The notes: generated by a model from the letters alone, not told the origin. Counted from the stretch's first letter, positions 27,926-41,619 are shown. The stretch: DNA of 64,000 nt from Lucifuga dentata (GCA_014773175.1 VXCM01001439.1:1-64000), one strand, 5' to 3'. Translations and numbers: made by a program.

Positions 27926-30900
27926 AAGAATGATAATACAACTTTTGAGTGAGAACATTTTAGGAGGAAGAGATTGTGTAACAGGCATGTTGCAAGCCAG
28001 CTAAAGTGGACAGAAAAGGTAGGTAGAGAAGGTAAATTACCATAGACTTCATGTAAAAACTACAGCAAACCAGGCAAAACACTGTTAAATAGCACACAAG
28101 GAACATGGCAAGAAATCAGGGATGGAGGGACAGGTGAGTGGCAGAGGGTAAAGTCCAAAATAGTGAACTGTGACCTTGGAGAGGAAGAAATCACAGCACC
28201 AATCAGACCTGAGAGCTGTGATTAATTTAATGTACAAAAATTGCATCAATCTAAACTTGCATCAATCTATTACTCTTGGGAAGGTAGAGTGTAACAACCA
28301 CTGAAGCAAACAGTCAGCTATTGACAAGACAACGGACAAGGCAATGAATCTGCCCACAAGCAGGCAATTGTGGGAGGTGTTGACTGTCTGATGACCTTAC
28401 TGCATTTAGTCTGGCTGTTGGGAAAAGTCAAGTTGGTCTGAAGGTCTGCAGTTTGCAGACTTCCTAAAAACATGTACAAGACATACACACAAAAGTTGAG
28501 ATATTGAGTTTTTGCAGGGATCTTGCAGGGAGTCTGCAAACAAGCTCATAATCCCACAGGCACTATTGAATACTACTCCAAAGTTTAAAAAAATACAATA
28601 AATCGCATTTTCCATGTTATATTATACTAATTTGTTATAAATGGAGAACTAATTATTTAATTTTTCTTCCTGCAAAACAGTGTATCTGTGACAGTTTATT
28701 AATGATATACCACAAGGCTAACGTAAAAATTATAATTCCAGAGACTAGGCGTAGAGAATGTTGTTTTCATGAATGTGTAATTTTCTTCTCATAGTATCTT
28801 AGAGCTTCACTTTAAATGTACGTCCGTGTTTCTGACTGTACATACACTACACACCTTTCAGTTTCAATTCATTATATTGTGTAGCTCAGTTTGTTTGATG
28901 ATACAATTTGGTTTCTGAATTCATAAACACCCCTTTAGCCTGCATTGTTGGAACCATTTAGTCTCTTAATTGCTGAGAATTCTTGAAAAAGAAGAGTCAG
29001 CCATTTTATTTGCCTTTAAATGAAGAAGCCACTAGTGTGTTTAGGAAGTGTGTAGCACTGTTGCCTCCTTCTCTATAGAGAATGAAGTATACCACCTACC
29101 CAGCTATCTTGGCCCAGTTACAAAGCCAGGTGAGATAACTGATTACTTTTTCATTAATTTATTATTTTTATTCTGGGTATTTCCTGCTTGGATAGTGGTA
29201 CTGTGGAGAACCAATCAGAATTTGTTATTTGGGCAAGTCCCGCCTCTAATTGAAGTTGATTGACAGCTCACCTTGTGGGAAAGAAGAGATACGTTATAAC
29301 GGCAGCCGGAGCCGAAAAATTAAAATACAACGTCGAAAAAGTTATTTAGTGTTACTAAAAGTTACTGGAATTAAAATTAAGTAATCATAACCAGATTTTT
29401 CGACCAGACACAACGTACCTTTTTTTTTTTTTTTTTNTTTTTTTTTTTTTTTTCCTTTTACAGCAGAACAAGCATTTCTACTGTCTTGGTAAGCTAACCC
29501 ATCATATTGTGGTTTGCTAAACTTGTTGTAAGCTAAACTTGCTAATTTATGTTAGCTAAACATAATTTCGTTCTTAAACTGTATAAAATGAAATAATACC
29601 AGCCTAAAACTGAAAAGGTTTGCAAATCATGTTGCTGAAAGAAAAGAAAATATTTCCATGTAAAGTTATGGCTTATTGATGCAGGTATTTAATGGCTGCT
29701 GATTGATTGTAATTTGTACTCTAGTTTGTTGGGTGAGAGAATGTATACCATTTTCTTTGTAATGTTTTTTATGAAAAGATTTGGCATTTTAAAGTTACAG
29801 AGTTTACATTTAACTGTGGAAAACACTGGGATATACTATTACACAGACTATGAAATAATGGGTCTACTCAGTCAGAAAACCACAAGAATTTTTTTTTTCT
29901 AAGACACTGTCCATGGAGTTGAACATTTAGTGAATGAAATGAATGTAGATAATAATTCAGAATAATCACCACAAACACTTGATAAATTTGAAACAACCAA
30001 AGACTACATTTTGATTTTTTTTTTCAAATTTTTTGTCCTAAAACTCAGCTAATATTAGATGCACTGAAAATGACTAGACATCCAACTTTTTGAAATTTGC
30101 TTGTGTTCTTGTTAACTCTTAACAAACATAAGAAAGGTGGAAAGGAATGGGCAACATAGTAGTAATAATTTCCTTTATCTTCTAAGCAGGTAGGATGCCT
30201 ACACTTTAGAATAACCTGCTAAAGGGAGTACGTTTAGAAAGCTTTGTTTTATTCATTTATACTTTTCAAAAATACTCTTGGCGTAACAGAGGCCCGATTC
30301 ACTACCAAATTAAATTATTATCATATGTTGTTTAATCTAACATATCGGGGGTTTTTTATAATTGGATTTTTGGGCCCGTTATTGTGCCACCACAGCTAGA
30401 CTCTGTTTGTTCACCTTAAATGATTTCCTACAGTCAGAAGTCTGTCTGTGGAGCTGATAAAGCACAGTACATCATGAAGTACTGAATCGTCAAAGATGAC
30501 TTTTTGCAGACTAGCAGCATAGTGGATAAACTGATAATTATATTGTATTTTTATCAAGTGCGTGACTGTCAGACATCAGGGCCAAGAGCAATAGAAATTT
30601 CTTTTCTAGACCAGCATGGTGAAAGATGGACCTATAGAATTTCTCGAGTTTTGCTCAGTGTGCATCATGGCCAAAACCTTGAATGCATGCTTTGACAGCT
30701 CTCATCATAAAGTTGGCTCATTCCTTTTCCTGCAAAACAAAAAAAAAAAAAAAANAAAAAAAAAAAAAAACATAAAAAACAAAACAAAACAAAACACACA
30801 GCTAAGCAAGTTGTTCAGAACTTAGGGGATAACATCTGTGAATTTCTGGAGAATAATTTTGAAAGTGCTTTAGGCTAAAAGCAGAGTGTTAAGTCTACTA

Positions 30901-33900
30901 GAATTTCCAAATTGTATTCTTCAGCATATTATCTTATGGGAAATGCACGTTTATATAAAACAAGAACCCTGGATATGTAGGTAGGGCAAGCTGCTTAGAA
31001 TGAATTGGGAAACATTGTGATTCTGTGGGTTTTTGCATTGTGGTGATGTACGGCGTGATCAAGAAGTCATTTAAAAGCATAGAGATGTATGAAAAAGATT
31101 TCTCATATGCATCAGAATGAATAGTGTACTGCTGCATGAATTTACATGTTCCATTGTGAGAGCTTTCTCCTTTATGACCAACGTGCACAGAAATGTGCCC
31201 AGCACAAGGGGGATGGGTAAATGTGATGTCACGGGCAGTTTATGTGAGCAGACTTTAAAAATCTTGCTTTATGTGCATAAAGGAACTCGCCAGGACACAA
31301 TTCATCTGGAGGTTTATGATATATGATGATGTGTGTAGCCTTATACTTCTTATGGGGTCTCTCAAGAGTGATCACCCTGTAATGTCTTTGAATCCCACCT
31401 GAACAGGGACTTGATCTGCTGCTTGGTGCTGTTTACTTAATATTTTATCCTGATGGCTAGGACAACTTATTTGAGTTTAATTATTAGTTGTTGTTAGTAT
31501 CAAATTTCCACCACAGCGAACCACCAGGATGATACCAGGGGTTTACATGAGTTACAAGAGATTTACAGACTTCTTAATTCAGTTCCTGAATGTCTGATAA
31601 CTAATGTGTCGCTCTGCACCAGCATTAAAAAAAGCATATGTGATATACATGACAAAGCCACCCCTTTGTGGTTTGAACAGCAGCAGTGAGTGCTGCTTCT
31701 TCGTTGAGTGCCCGATATTTTCCCAGAGGGACGAGGCTTTGCCTTTAATTAATTTCCTGAATGATTGAGCACCTTATAATAGTCATTTCCTAGCTGTTCA
31801 CTGGTGATAACAATGAAAGCAGCCAAATGAAAGGAAAAAGCTATTTCTGTTTAAAAGAAATGTCCTTCACTATAAATGAAACTTGACTCTCCATCAATTC
31901 TGAGTTTTTGCAGATACTACTTGCATAAAAAAGACATAAAATAAGCAGATAAACTAAAACAAGTTTCAATATTTGATCACTTGTTCAAATGTTGCAAATG
32001 ATATTAACATTTGTTGGATGTATCAGTGCTCTCAAATGTGTGACTTTCCTGCAAATCCAGACAAAGTGTTTAAGACAGTCATTGGTACTGAGGCTTGAAC
32101 TATGATTCTTCCCCTCTGTGACCCCTGTGGGCCCTCTATTTTGGTTCCATGTTATCATTTTGTAAGGCAGAACTCCCAGAAAACAACAGGGGGAACTTGT
32201 ATTGCCCCAAAATTTGCTGCGGCAAACTGCCGAGTTGTGCCTCCATTGCCCAATGCTGACTGATCTGGCACGCAGCCCCTGAAGGGCTGGCATGTGCACC
32301 AAATGTGGCTGGAAGACAGAAGAAGAAAACACTCCTTTGTGTTTAGATGTTCCCAAGCGTGCCATTGGTTTGAAATGATTTCTGCTTGTGGCTCTTGGCT
32401 TGAGATGATGAAAGGAGAGTTTCCAGCTCCCTCACCATCTGATTTCTCATGTTCTCTGTGGAATGAGGTGATGCAGATAAGCTCGAAACTGATACAATCA
32501 TACCAGCAATACATTACCATCTAAAACATTAGCAATGACATTTGTACTTTTAATCACAGAAAAAAGCCTAACCTTTGATATCTCCATTGACCATGAAATG
32601 ACCACTATACCTGCCTTTTACCTATTCCACATTCACTCTCAGTTGGTGAACTTTCATCCTTGTTTAATTAAGGCAAGTTGAGGGACACCCCCCACTGCTC
32701 CCCGGGCTGATAGCTGCCACCACTCCTGACCTCTGTGTAGTAAAGAAGAACAGGATTGCAACCGTGTGGAAGGTTGCTTTTAATTAGCTGGTGGTTTTGC
32801 ACAAGCAATAAATTAAACAAAGTAAAACAGAAAGAAACACTGAAAACAAGAATCACTCGTGGAGGGCTACAGACTGATGTGGAAAATTGAGATAATACTC
32901 TGAAGAGTTACACAGGATTGCAGGATTCTGTCACTAACATTCGGCTGCTTTTCATTCCCATGTTTCATTTGAATGCTACACAGATTTGTCTGGTGCTGCG
33001 GCTTTTGGTTTTCAGTGGCACAACATCTGTCTGCACAAATGCTCTTTCCATTCTTCACAGTATTTCCAGTTCATAATATGCTCTTCTCTTACTTTTTTTG
33101 GGGGCACTGGAACTGAAAACCTGCCTTTACTCATAGAATGATGTCATCAGCAAACAGCAACATTTTCTAGAGCCTTTCTTTGTTACTGGTAGCCGTTTGC
33201 ATAAAGATCTTAGAGGGAGACGGTGTTATTAATGGAGATGTTCACCATATTTAGCATCACCAAAACTTTCTGTGAAAATTCCCAGTCACATGATCATGGA
33301 GTAATTCAAGGCTTTTGGACTTGCTGTTTAAACTTAAAGCCACTCACTTTCTACATTTTCAGAATGCTGAAAGTGTTGGAATAATAATTTTCAGTGACGT
33401 GACTCCGTAGATTCATGCATTATTCTTGTAGCATCTCAGTTTTTTTTCGCACCATTCGAAGGCTAACCAAAGCAAAGCCGAATCAAATGGGATCAATTTC
33501 TTGTTGCAATCAGGCTTCTGCAAAGCAGAACAATTAAGATTTCTCTTTGCCTCATTTCTGACTTTCATTTTCTTCTTTTATTAGCAACAGAGAAATCCTG
33601 TAATCTACTTTTCATCTTCTCATTAGTAGACGCCTGCACTGCTCATGAATGCAAATTCGGAACAAAGAACTGTGGATGATCTAAATTGCCCATTTATTAT
33701 GAGATTTCTCATAAGATGGTACAGGGCACATTATTTGAATGGTGCAACACTGGAGCAGATGTAGTTACGCGTATCAGTTTCATTTCAGCCCCTCTGTCCT
33801 GCTTCTTCTTTGCTGAATTGTTTTGAGATTCTACAAATAATGGCAAATGTTGAGTGCAACAGAATCCTATCTGTGCTTTTACTCTCTTTTTAGAGTTACG

Positions 33901-34418
33901 TTGCCGTCAATTCAGCATTGGAGAATGAATTTTTGAGCCTGGGATCTGAAGCAGCATAATGATATATACACAAAGTACCTGACGAACAGAGAGATTGCAA
34001 GACAAGGTCATGTTTTCTTGTTGGGATATTGAAAGTCTAACTGGACAGAGTGCAGAGTACATTGCCAGTAGTTTGTCAATTGTTTCCCTCATCTGAGAGA
34101 CTGAGTGGCTCCCAGCAGAGCAACGCGGTGGATGCACTTCATTTGGACTGCAGTTTACAGTCATATTAATCAAAGGCAGATAAGTAATAAATGTCAGATA
34201 AGCGGCAGTTGCGAGCGAAGCTATAAACAAACTTGGTGGTCGAAGCAAAGCATCCGTAGCACTGACATTGATTGTGAATCCATAAAATAACATCCATATT
34301 AACACACGCATACACATCCTTGTTTTTCTCCATCTTTATGAGAGACATCTGCTGACTGCATTCACTTGGCTGACCTTAACTTCTGAGCCTAACCTGAAAC
34401 CCTACCCTAAATTTTCAA

Positions 34419-34654
34419 GGTTAGCAATGTTGTCTCACAGCAAGAAGGTCTTGGGTTCACATCCCTGCAGACATGCAGGTTCGGTGAAATGGAAACTTTA
34501 AATTGCCCGTAGGCGTCAGTGTGAATGAGTTTATCTTTGATAGACTGGCAGCTTGTCTGAAGTGTATCCTGCTTCTTGCCCAATGAATTCTCAGATAGGT
34601 TTCAGCCTGTATGACCACACTCAGAATAAGTTGATATAGAATGGATGGATGGAT
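34419..34654 (+). repeat. Teleost SINE-type repeat fragment
   Basis: GGTTAGCAATGTTGTCTCAC, then AGCAAGAAGGTCTTGGGTTC, ACATGCAGGTTCGGTG, AAATTGCCCGTAGG, GATAGACTGGCAGC and a closing ATGGATGGATGGA match, in order, a very common teleost interspersed repeat with a tRNA-like head. The middle part between head and ACATGCAGG is deleted. The exact family name is not certain. Confidence 0.72.
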
Positions 34655-34799
34655 TTTAACTTTTCTGTAATTAAGACAGAAACTCCGGAATATCATATTG
34701 AATGCAACTGCAGTGCAAGCTAATTAGTGACATCAAATTTGCTCCCAATTAGAGATGCCACCTCCTATCAACTGGTATGCCTTTAAAAATTGTACAAAT

Positions 34800-34932
34800 G
34801 TTGCCTTATTTAAACACACACACACACACACACACACACACTGAGTTTTTTTTTGCTGAGTCTGTNGTTGCCTTATTTAAACACACACACACACACACAC
34901 ACACACACTGAGTTTTTTTTTGCTGAGTCTGT
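34800..34932. repeat. (CA)n tract duplicated around an assembly N
   Basis: A 66-base block, GTTGCCTTATTTAAACACAC through GCTGAGTCTGT, is present on both sides of an N at 34866. It is an unmerged overlap, not a true tandem repeat. Confidence 0.88.
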
Positions 34933-37352
34933 TCAAGGTGGAGAGTCACACCATCATGCAACTACCACGTCTGCATAAGACGTGGGAGTTGTTACTATTT
35001 TTTTCCCACATATTCAGCTTTTTTTTCAATATATATATTCCAAAATCAAGTTGTATGTTTTACACATACACACACGTGTAGTATACATACATCACCACAG
35101 AAAAAATGGAGAGAGAGAAAATGAATATGCTTCCACCTTCCTCTCACAACCAAGGATCATCCATCTTCTTTGTTCACATACCAGCTCCCTCCCACTGCTT
35201 CTCTGTGTCTTTCTCCTCTCCTCCAAGCTTCCACATGTCCACAAATTAATCAGGTCATACATTTAGTTCCAGAATTATGAATTATGAATTCTTTCTTTCC
35301 CCTTTTGCACAAAACATGCTTTTTTGCACACACACACAGGAGAATTTGCGTGGAGAAAATGCGTGGAGAATTTGTACCTTAATATAATATGTGCATCAGA
35401 AGTCATATCTCAGTGAGGGATGAAAAAGTAAGGGTCAACACATCTGATCTCATTTATTTGTTCGTTTCATTTTCAGGGAGGCACATTTCCTCTCCACATC
35501 AGCGGGGAAATAGGAAAGACGCAGCAGGACAGAGAGAAGGTGGGTGCAGGTTATTTTATCAAAAGAACAGTATCTCATGCAGCACATGAAGCTGTTTCGT
35601 CATCTCCTTCTCCTCTTCTGACACCTCATGTATGATGGAGTGTTTGGTATGAGGGGAGGTGTGTGTATGCGTGTGTGTGTGCTCATAAAATAGTGGATGT
35701 TGAGGAGATAATGCTGAGCTCATATGTATGCCCATTCCCTTGGTGATCTTTAGTGTCAAGGCTTCCGGGAGGCAATGCTTTTTGTGGTAGTGTCATGATT
35801 TGTACCATATAACTTACTATCATCCTGAATTGCATTGGATGACGACAATATACTTCACTACACAAAACAATTAAATGTGAGCAGAAGTAAAGAAGGTCAA
35901 ATTAAAAGATATACAAGGCTCAGAATGCTGCCAATAGAAAACCACTAGAGTTCAAAGACCAACCAAGCAAATATAAATCTTGGCCAAACAAAGCAAAGAT
36001 TACTCATCGAGTTTGCTTTAAAATTTCTGGCATCATACACATCTTACTTTCAGGTACCTCACAGAGGCTTCCTGTTGGATTTAGAGGATTTTATTGACTA
36101 CTTTATAGTAATAAATATCCCCAACATATATTAAAAAGCTTTTAAGAGAGCGGCAACTGCTTATTAGTCGAGCCAGATCTCCAAACAAATGCAGGTTTTT
36201 ACTCTTCCAATATCAAGTCCACTCAAAGGTGGCTGAAAGAAACCTTCTTAGGGAATTGTGATTGATTGGGATTAGTAAGCATTTGTCATCATTAACCTTC
36301 ACATGTGACATAATATAACAGTTAGCTTGCATGTCTACTTCAGAAACGCATTTTTATAGCTTGATCACATTGTTATAGCTGATGAACGTACATATCAAGG
36401 TCAGTAAGTGCAAAGTAATCAGACTGAAATTGTCCCACATATTCAAAATGTGATGTCAAATCCAATGCTTGGCACTGACTAGAAATTCATCGGGATGGAA
36501 CATTGAGCATCTTGATTTCTAATAACTGAATCATTCACTCCCTACATAAGAAAGTCTATTTTCAGAACAACAAGGGGGGGGGGGANGGGGGAGGGGAAGA
36601 GAGGTGGAGGGAGGGCGCTGTCAAACCATGAGAGAAGAAAGAGGGATTGGCCATTTGGTAAGATGACCACAAGAAGAGGAAGAGAGAGAGCATGGGGGGA
36701 TGCAACATGCAAGAGAATAAAGAGAAGAATGAAAAATACCAGTATATCAAGGAAGATCGAGAAAAAATACTTTTGATCAGGGTCATGATTAAAAGATTTA
36801 TGGGAGCTGAAGGGGGGATGTGGATGGATCTTCCCACAGCCGCTCTTTCTTTTTCCTTCTTTGAACTTACAATGCGATGAAGGGCTGAGGGAGTTTGGTT
36901 AAACCCCGTAGATATGAGGTGCAGCACAGTCTTTGAGTTAACGGGTGCCAGAACACAGGCAGAGGAGCAGGGAAAGAGGAGAGACAGGAAAGAAAGAACA
37001 AGGGAGGCAGAGAAAAAAGTGGAGGAACGCAGTGGAGTGGAGGATGGCTGGAAGAAATGGAGGAAAACCAAAGGGTACAGTCGAGGGAAGGCATAAAATT
37101 GATAGATGGGAGAGGAAATTCATTGAGGCTGAAGATGGAGTTGGAGAGGAGGAGTTGTTAGTGGGGGAGGGTGAGAAAAGCTTTTACTGGAAGATCATGA
37201 CGTGCTATCCCATGATCCTGTGCTGTCTCGTACTGCATCATTCTCAACTATACAAGAGCTGCGACAAAGCAGAGGGAATACGAGGCTGTAACAAAACAGG
37301 AATATCACAGGCTTTTGGGTGAAAGTGATTAAGCCAACACTCACGGCCTAAA
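34933..37352. other. Intergenic, no gene seen
   Basis: Gene-free DNA with a G-rich run around an N at 36586 and purine-rich sequence at 36560-37160. The purine bias generates long open frames on the minus strand (36562-37071) that are low in complexity and not gene-like. Confidence 0.55.
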
Positions 37353-37953
37353 TTAAAGGACCATACCATCCATTTTGCATGTTTGAGCCTAACACATTAC
37401 ATTTTCATACATGTAACATTACTGACAATCATTTCCCAAAGCATACTGTTGGAATGGTGAAGTAATTTTTTTTTCCTACCTTCCAGACCGCCATTGGTTT
37501 CAGTTCATTCTGGTACACTATTAAAATCAACTTTTTGATACTTGACATGTTCTTGGGATAGGTAATCCATTATTGTAAACAAGATGTATATTCACATTTT
37601 ATTTTTTTTTTAGAAGTTATGTAATTTTAGCATTTAAACGCAGTAAAAAGCACGGAGTGAATGCATGTCTCCACTGGGGAATATAGCCCCAAAAGAAGAC
37701 CTGCGTTTATCAAAAAATTTTAGCGACTGTGACTTCATAACGCTGCGTAACTATTAGCAGGCGAAACATTGATTTTTGAGGTGGGTGTGTCGCTTGAATA
37801 TTTGATTTTGAAAGATTAAGAGATTTTGCAAAATATCAGGAAAGCTGAAATACAGTTTTATCCTTTGGGTGATTTTGATTGTCAGTAATGTAACATGTAT
37901 GAAAATTTAATATGTTAGGCTCAAACATGCAAAATGGCGATATGGTCCTTTAA
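37353..37953. repeat. TTAAAGGACC inverted-repeat element, 601-bp full copy
   Basis: This copy has no N. It begins TTAAAGGACCATACCATCC and ends ATATGGTCCTTTAA. Both arms carry GCATGTTTGAGCCTAA or its inverse TTAGGCTCAAACATGC and extend about 80 bases to ATCATTTCCCAAAG and its inverse. It is the best reference copy in the window. The ends fit a TA or TTAA target duplication. Confidence 0.88.
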
Positions 37954-38019
37954 CCTTTAAACAGTGTTAATTGATAGAAAAGGATTTTCTAGGTTTTTCC
38001 CAGCTTCCACTTGTACTAT

Positions 38020-38490
38020 TTCAAGTAGAAGTACTCAAATCCTTTACTTATGTAACTTAACTCCATGCTGAAAACATTGTTTTTGCTGATTTCTACTGGT
38101 TGAAGTTCTCACTTTGTTGCAGAGTTTACTCTGGTGTATTCAGGACACTGTGACATCATTTTTTGCAGTGTGTGTAGGTGCAACAAACAAGACTCAGTCC
38201 ACACCTAGCACAGGTGCAACAAGCTTTCAGCCAGCAGAGCTCGTTAAAACACAGCTTGGTGTGATGTCACAGTGTGCCGAACACACCTGACTACACTCTG
38301 CAGCAAGGTAAGAACTTTTGCAGATTTACACAAAAACAAGGTTTACAGGATGGTGTTCATACTGCAATGAAAAAAAAATGCTTCACTACAAACAATAGTA
38401 CCATATTTAAAGCTCTCCTTAAGTAAAAGTAAATAAGTATTAGCAGAAAAATGTACTCTTGTATCAAAAACATACTCATTATGAAGGTCC
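38020..38490. repeat. AGTAAAAGTA-type repeat, split by a palindromic insertion
   Basis: The left piece AAGTAGAAGTACTCAAATCC then TTTACTTATG (to about 38068) and the right piece CTTAAGTAAAAGTAAATAAG then TATTAGCAG (about 38400-38490) are consecutive parts of the same teleost repeat, separated by the palindrome at 38070-38345. Confidence 0.55.
38070..38345. repeat. Palindromic foldback element with ~85-bp imperfect arms
   Basis: The left arm (38070-38158) carries TTGTTGCAGAGTTTAC and GGACACTGTGACATCA. The right arm (38262-38345) carries the inverse TGATGTCACAGTGTG and CACTCTGCAGCAAGG. The arms match over most of their length with a roughly 100-base spacer that contains AGGTGCAACAA twice. There is no coding capacity. 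Confidence 0.75.
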
Positions 38491-39873
38491 CTGTCAGGTT
38501 TAAATTAAATGTATGCATAAATGTGTAGCTTGTCCGTGTTGTCTCCAGAAATTGGAGCTACAAGGACGTGGAAAATATGCATTGCTGTGTGCCATGAGGA
38601 CTAGAATTGGGAAACATGGCTCTAGTGTGAAGCTGAGTACATATACTGTAAACTATGGAGCCCCCACCATGAGAAACCACCATGTGTCTCCCTTCCTCTG
38701 TGTGTATCCCTGAATATTTCATAGACAGCACACAGCAGATGTTGCTGTAAAGCGCATCAATATTTGATGTGCTTTCTGTCTCACTTTTCTGATATTTTGT
38801 ATTCTGGTGACACTGGCAGTGGCATTCATGTTGGCCTAACAGTCGCTGTGGTTTGGTCTATTATGAAGCATTATGTCTGAGCAGTGTTCAGCACTCTGGT
38901 TAATGGAGAAAACAAGTCACAACACTGTGGAAATGTTAGTGGGGTGATCAGTATGTCTGTTGCAGGTGGCTAATTAGCAAGGCTGGCTGTTTTTATTTCA
39001 CTGTTTATTACATTTTTCGATGAGTTCCTTTAACTGCACCTCAACAGCCTTGATTAGTTTCATCAGAAATTAGAGTGGAGGTTGTAAAGAAAGGATTTGT
39101 GTAACACACAAATCATAGAATGCTTTTTGATTCAGGCCCATGAATGAATTCAAGCTGGCAGAGTCTGGCTATGAATGAACATGAGGTACGATTGAAACAC
39201 ATTTTCAAATATCAAACTACTCAGATTTTTTCTACGTGTGGACACAATGCAAAAATATATTTGTCAATACTATCATATATGCCCTGGCATGTTTTTATGA
39301 CACGCTCCTGGTTTTGGATTAGAGAGAGAAAATAAATCCCAATATAATCTGGATTACCGGCAGCTTCATATAGTCTGGCCGTTCCCTGGGGAGTCAAAAG
39401 CCTATGTGCAATGGCATTTACTTTGACCCATTTGTAACAGTGGGGGGGGGGGGNGGGGGGGGGGTATTGCAATATGAAATATGGAGCTTGACTGAGCACC
39501 TCCTCCCCTCAGAGGTTCCATTAGAGATCACTTAAGGGGCCCTGGCACATTATTGAGATATTGCAGGGAGTGTGAATCTGCTCTTCTTTGGTGTCAGGAG
39601 TGCTGGATAAGTACAGTGGACACATTATCTGGAGAATTGCAACTTTATATTATTATGAACCATGTGGAAACACTGTTCAAATATGAAGAGTAGTGGTGAC
39701 TTTTATATACTGCAGGGTGTAATTCTAAGACTGAGTGACTTCAGTCAAGTTCTCTATGAAATGACTTACAATATTTTCTCCAATTTAGATTTCATAGTTA
39801 GATAATAAACATAGTGTCAATTTCATTGTCCTTCGTACAGAGATTCTCATGCTTGGCTTCATTAGTATGTGCA

Positions 39874-40546
39874 TTAAAGGACTATACCAGCCATTTTGCA
39901 TGTTTTAGCCTAATATATTCAATTTTCATAAGCCAGTAACCTTCACGTAAGGTTACTGACAATCATTTCCCAAAGGATAAAACCATATTTCAGCTTTCCT
40001 GATATTTTGNTAAGGTTACTGACAATCATTTCCCAAAGGATAAAACCATATTTCAGCTTTCCTGATATTTTGCAAATCTCCTAATCTTTCAAAATCAAAT
40101 ATTCAAGCGATACACCCACCTTAAAAATCAATGTTAGCCTAAATAATAATTACGCAAAATTATGAAGTCACGGTCATTTAAATTTTTTGATAAACACAGG
40201 TCTTCTTTTGGGACTATATTCCCTGGTGGAGACATACATTCACTCCATGCCTTTTATTGCACTTAAACGCTAAAATTACGTAACTTTGAAAAAAAAACCC
40301 TGAAAACACGTCTTGTTCTCGATGATGGATTACCTATCCCAACAACATTTCAAGTATCAACAAGTTGATTTTAATAGTGTACCAGAATGAACTGAAACCA
40401 CTGGTGGTCTGGAAGGTAGGAACAGTTTTTTTTTAACTCGCCATTCCAGTAGTATGCTTTGGGAAATGATTGTTCAGTAACGTTACGTGTATGAAAATTG
40501 AACATATTATGCTCAAACATGGAAAATGGCCGGTGTGGTCCTTTAA
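39874..40546. repeat. TTAAAGGACC inverted-repeat element, full copy with assembly duplication
   Basis: It begins TTAAAGGACTATACCAGCC and ends GTGTGGTCCTTTAA. Relative to the copy at 37353 it lies in the opposite internal orientation. A 62-base block (39948-40009) is repeated after an N at 40010. Confidence 0.85.
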
Positions 40547-40812
40547 CACTCTGAAAACATTCTGTGTTCTACTCTGATCTACACGAGTAGGCCTGGCAGA
40601 CATTTCTCCTGGGATGAACTGTTAACAACATACAACAAGATACAAGAACCGTTGTGCTAAAACAACGAGACAGTGAATACATAGCATAGTTACATAGCAT
40701 CTAAGAGGTTGTTAAGGCAACCTAAAAGCATGATCTGAAACTGCAAAGATGACTGCAAAGACCAGAAGGCAGCAGCAAAATGGCCTCTTTTGACAGGGCA
40801 CTCTTCCTCTTG

Positions 40813-41619
40813 GGCTGGATTTACACGACCATGCACATGCAACCTGATTCTGACCTTCTGCTCACATGTGACATATCGGATATGCTTCCTGAAGATGTAA
40901 ATGGTAAAAAGCCACATGGAATCAGATATTCTCAGATCCGTTTTGGGCCACTTGCATATGCACTTGCATATGTGGAAATAAATCGGATACGTACCGGATA
41001 TCCGCCAATGCGACTGCTGTCTAAATACACAGATTGGAATTTCCTTCCCATTCCGACTCCTNATATCCGCCAATGCGACTGCTGTCTAAATACACAGATT
41101 GGAATTTCCTTCCCATTCCGACTCCTACGTAATGTTTTACCTTATCCGCATATGAATGATGTAAGCAATCAATATGACAGCTCTCTGTAAATAGAAATGG
41201 AGGACATACTGTATATATCAGACATACTGATGTGTGTCTATGTCAAACAGATGTGTTTGTGTGTGATAACAGGCTCCTGTTACAGCAGCATTCTGATGTT
41301 CTGAAAATACATGTCCTAATGGGAGCGATAAACTCTCAAACAACATATCAGATGTTTCTCTCTGCATTTCAAAGTTTTAACCTGCTGATAATATTTTTAA
41401 ATAGTTCTCTCATCTTAGTCCATTGAACTGTTTTGTTTACATCGGTCCCAGAAATGTGTGCATGCATACCTGCGTCTGGGCTACTGCAGGTCAAAGCCTG
41501 TAAATACAGGTATCTGATATGAGCGCTTAAAAAAAGAAAATGTAAATACGCTGAACAAAAATTTGGATATAAGAAAAAGACTGGGATTGAGCATCAAGAC
41601 TTGTAGTGTAAATCCAGCC
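40813..41619. repeat. DNA-transposon-like element with 14-bp perfect terminal inverted repeats
   Basis: GGCTGGATTTACAC at 40813-40826 is exactly inverted at 41606-41619 (GTGTAAATCCAGCC). The roughly 800-base body has no recognisable transposase. The open frame at 40780-41190 falls inside it and crosses an N at 41062 that separates two copies of a 64-base block, so it is not a gene. Confidence 0.65.

Larger units (their letters stand above)
24690..34418. other. Intergenic, no gene seen
   Basis: Gene-free DNA with CT, GA and homopolymer tracts (26916-26957; 27818-27920 around an N at 27865; T run with N near 29437; A run with N at 30755). A CCAAT box and GC box lie at 29209-29246. Open frames are short and unrelated to known proteins as far as I can see. 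Confidence 0.55.

Noticed and set aside
36562..37071. 169-codon minus-strand frame
   Set aside because: It is a Ser/Phe/Leu-rich translation of a purine-rich stretch that crosses an N in a G run. There is no gene signature.
40780..41190. 136-codon frame (and its minus-strand counterpart)
   Set aside because: It lies in a TIR element and crosses an N that separates two copies of a 64-base block. The frame is created by the assembly artefact.
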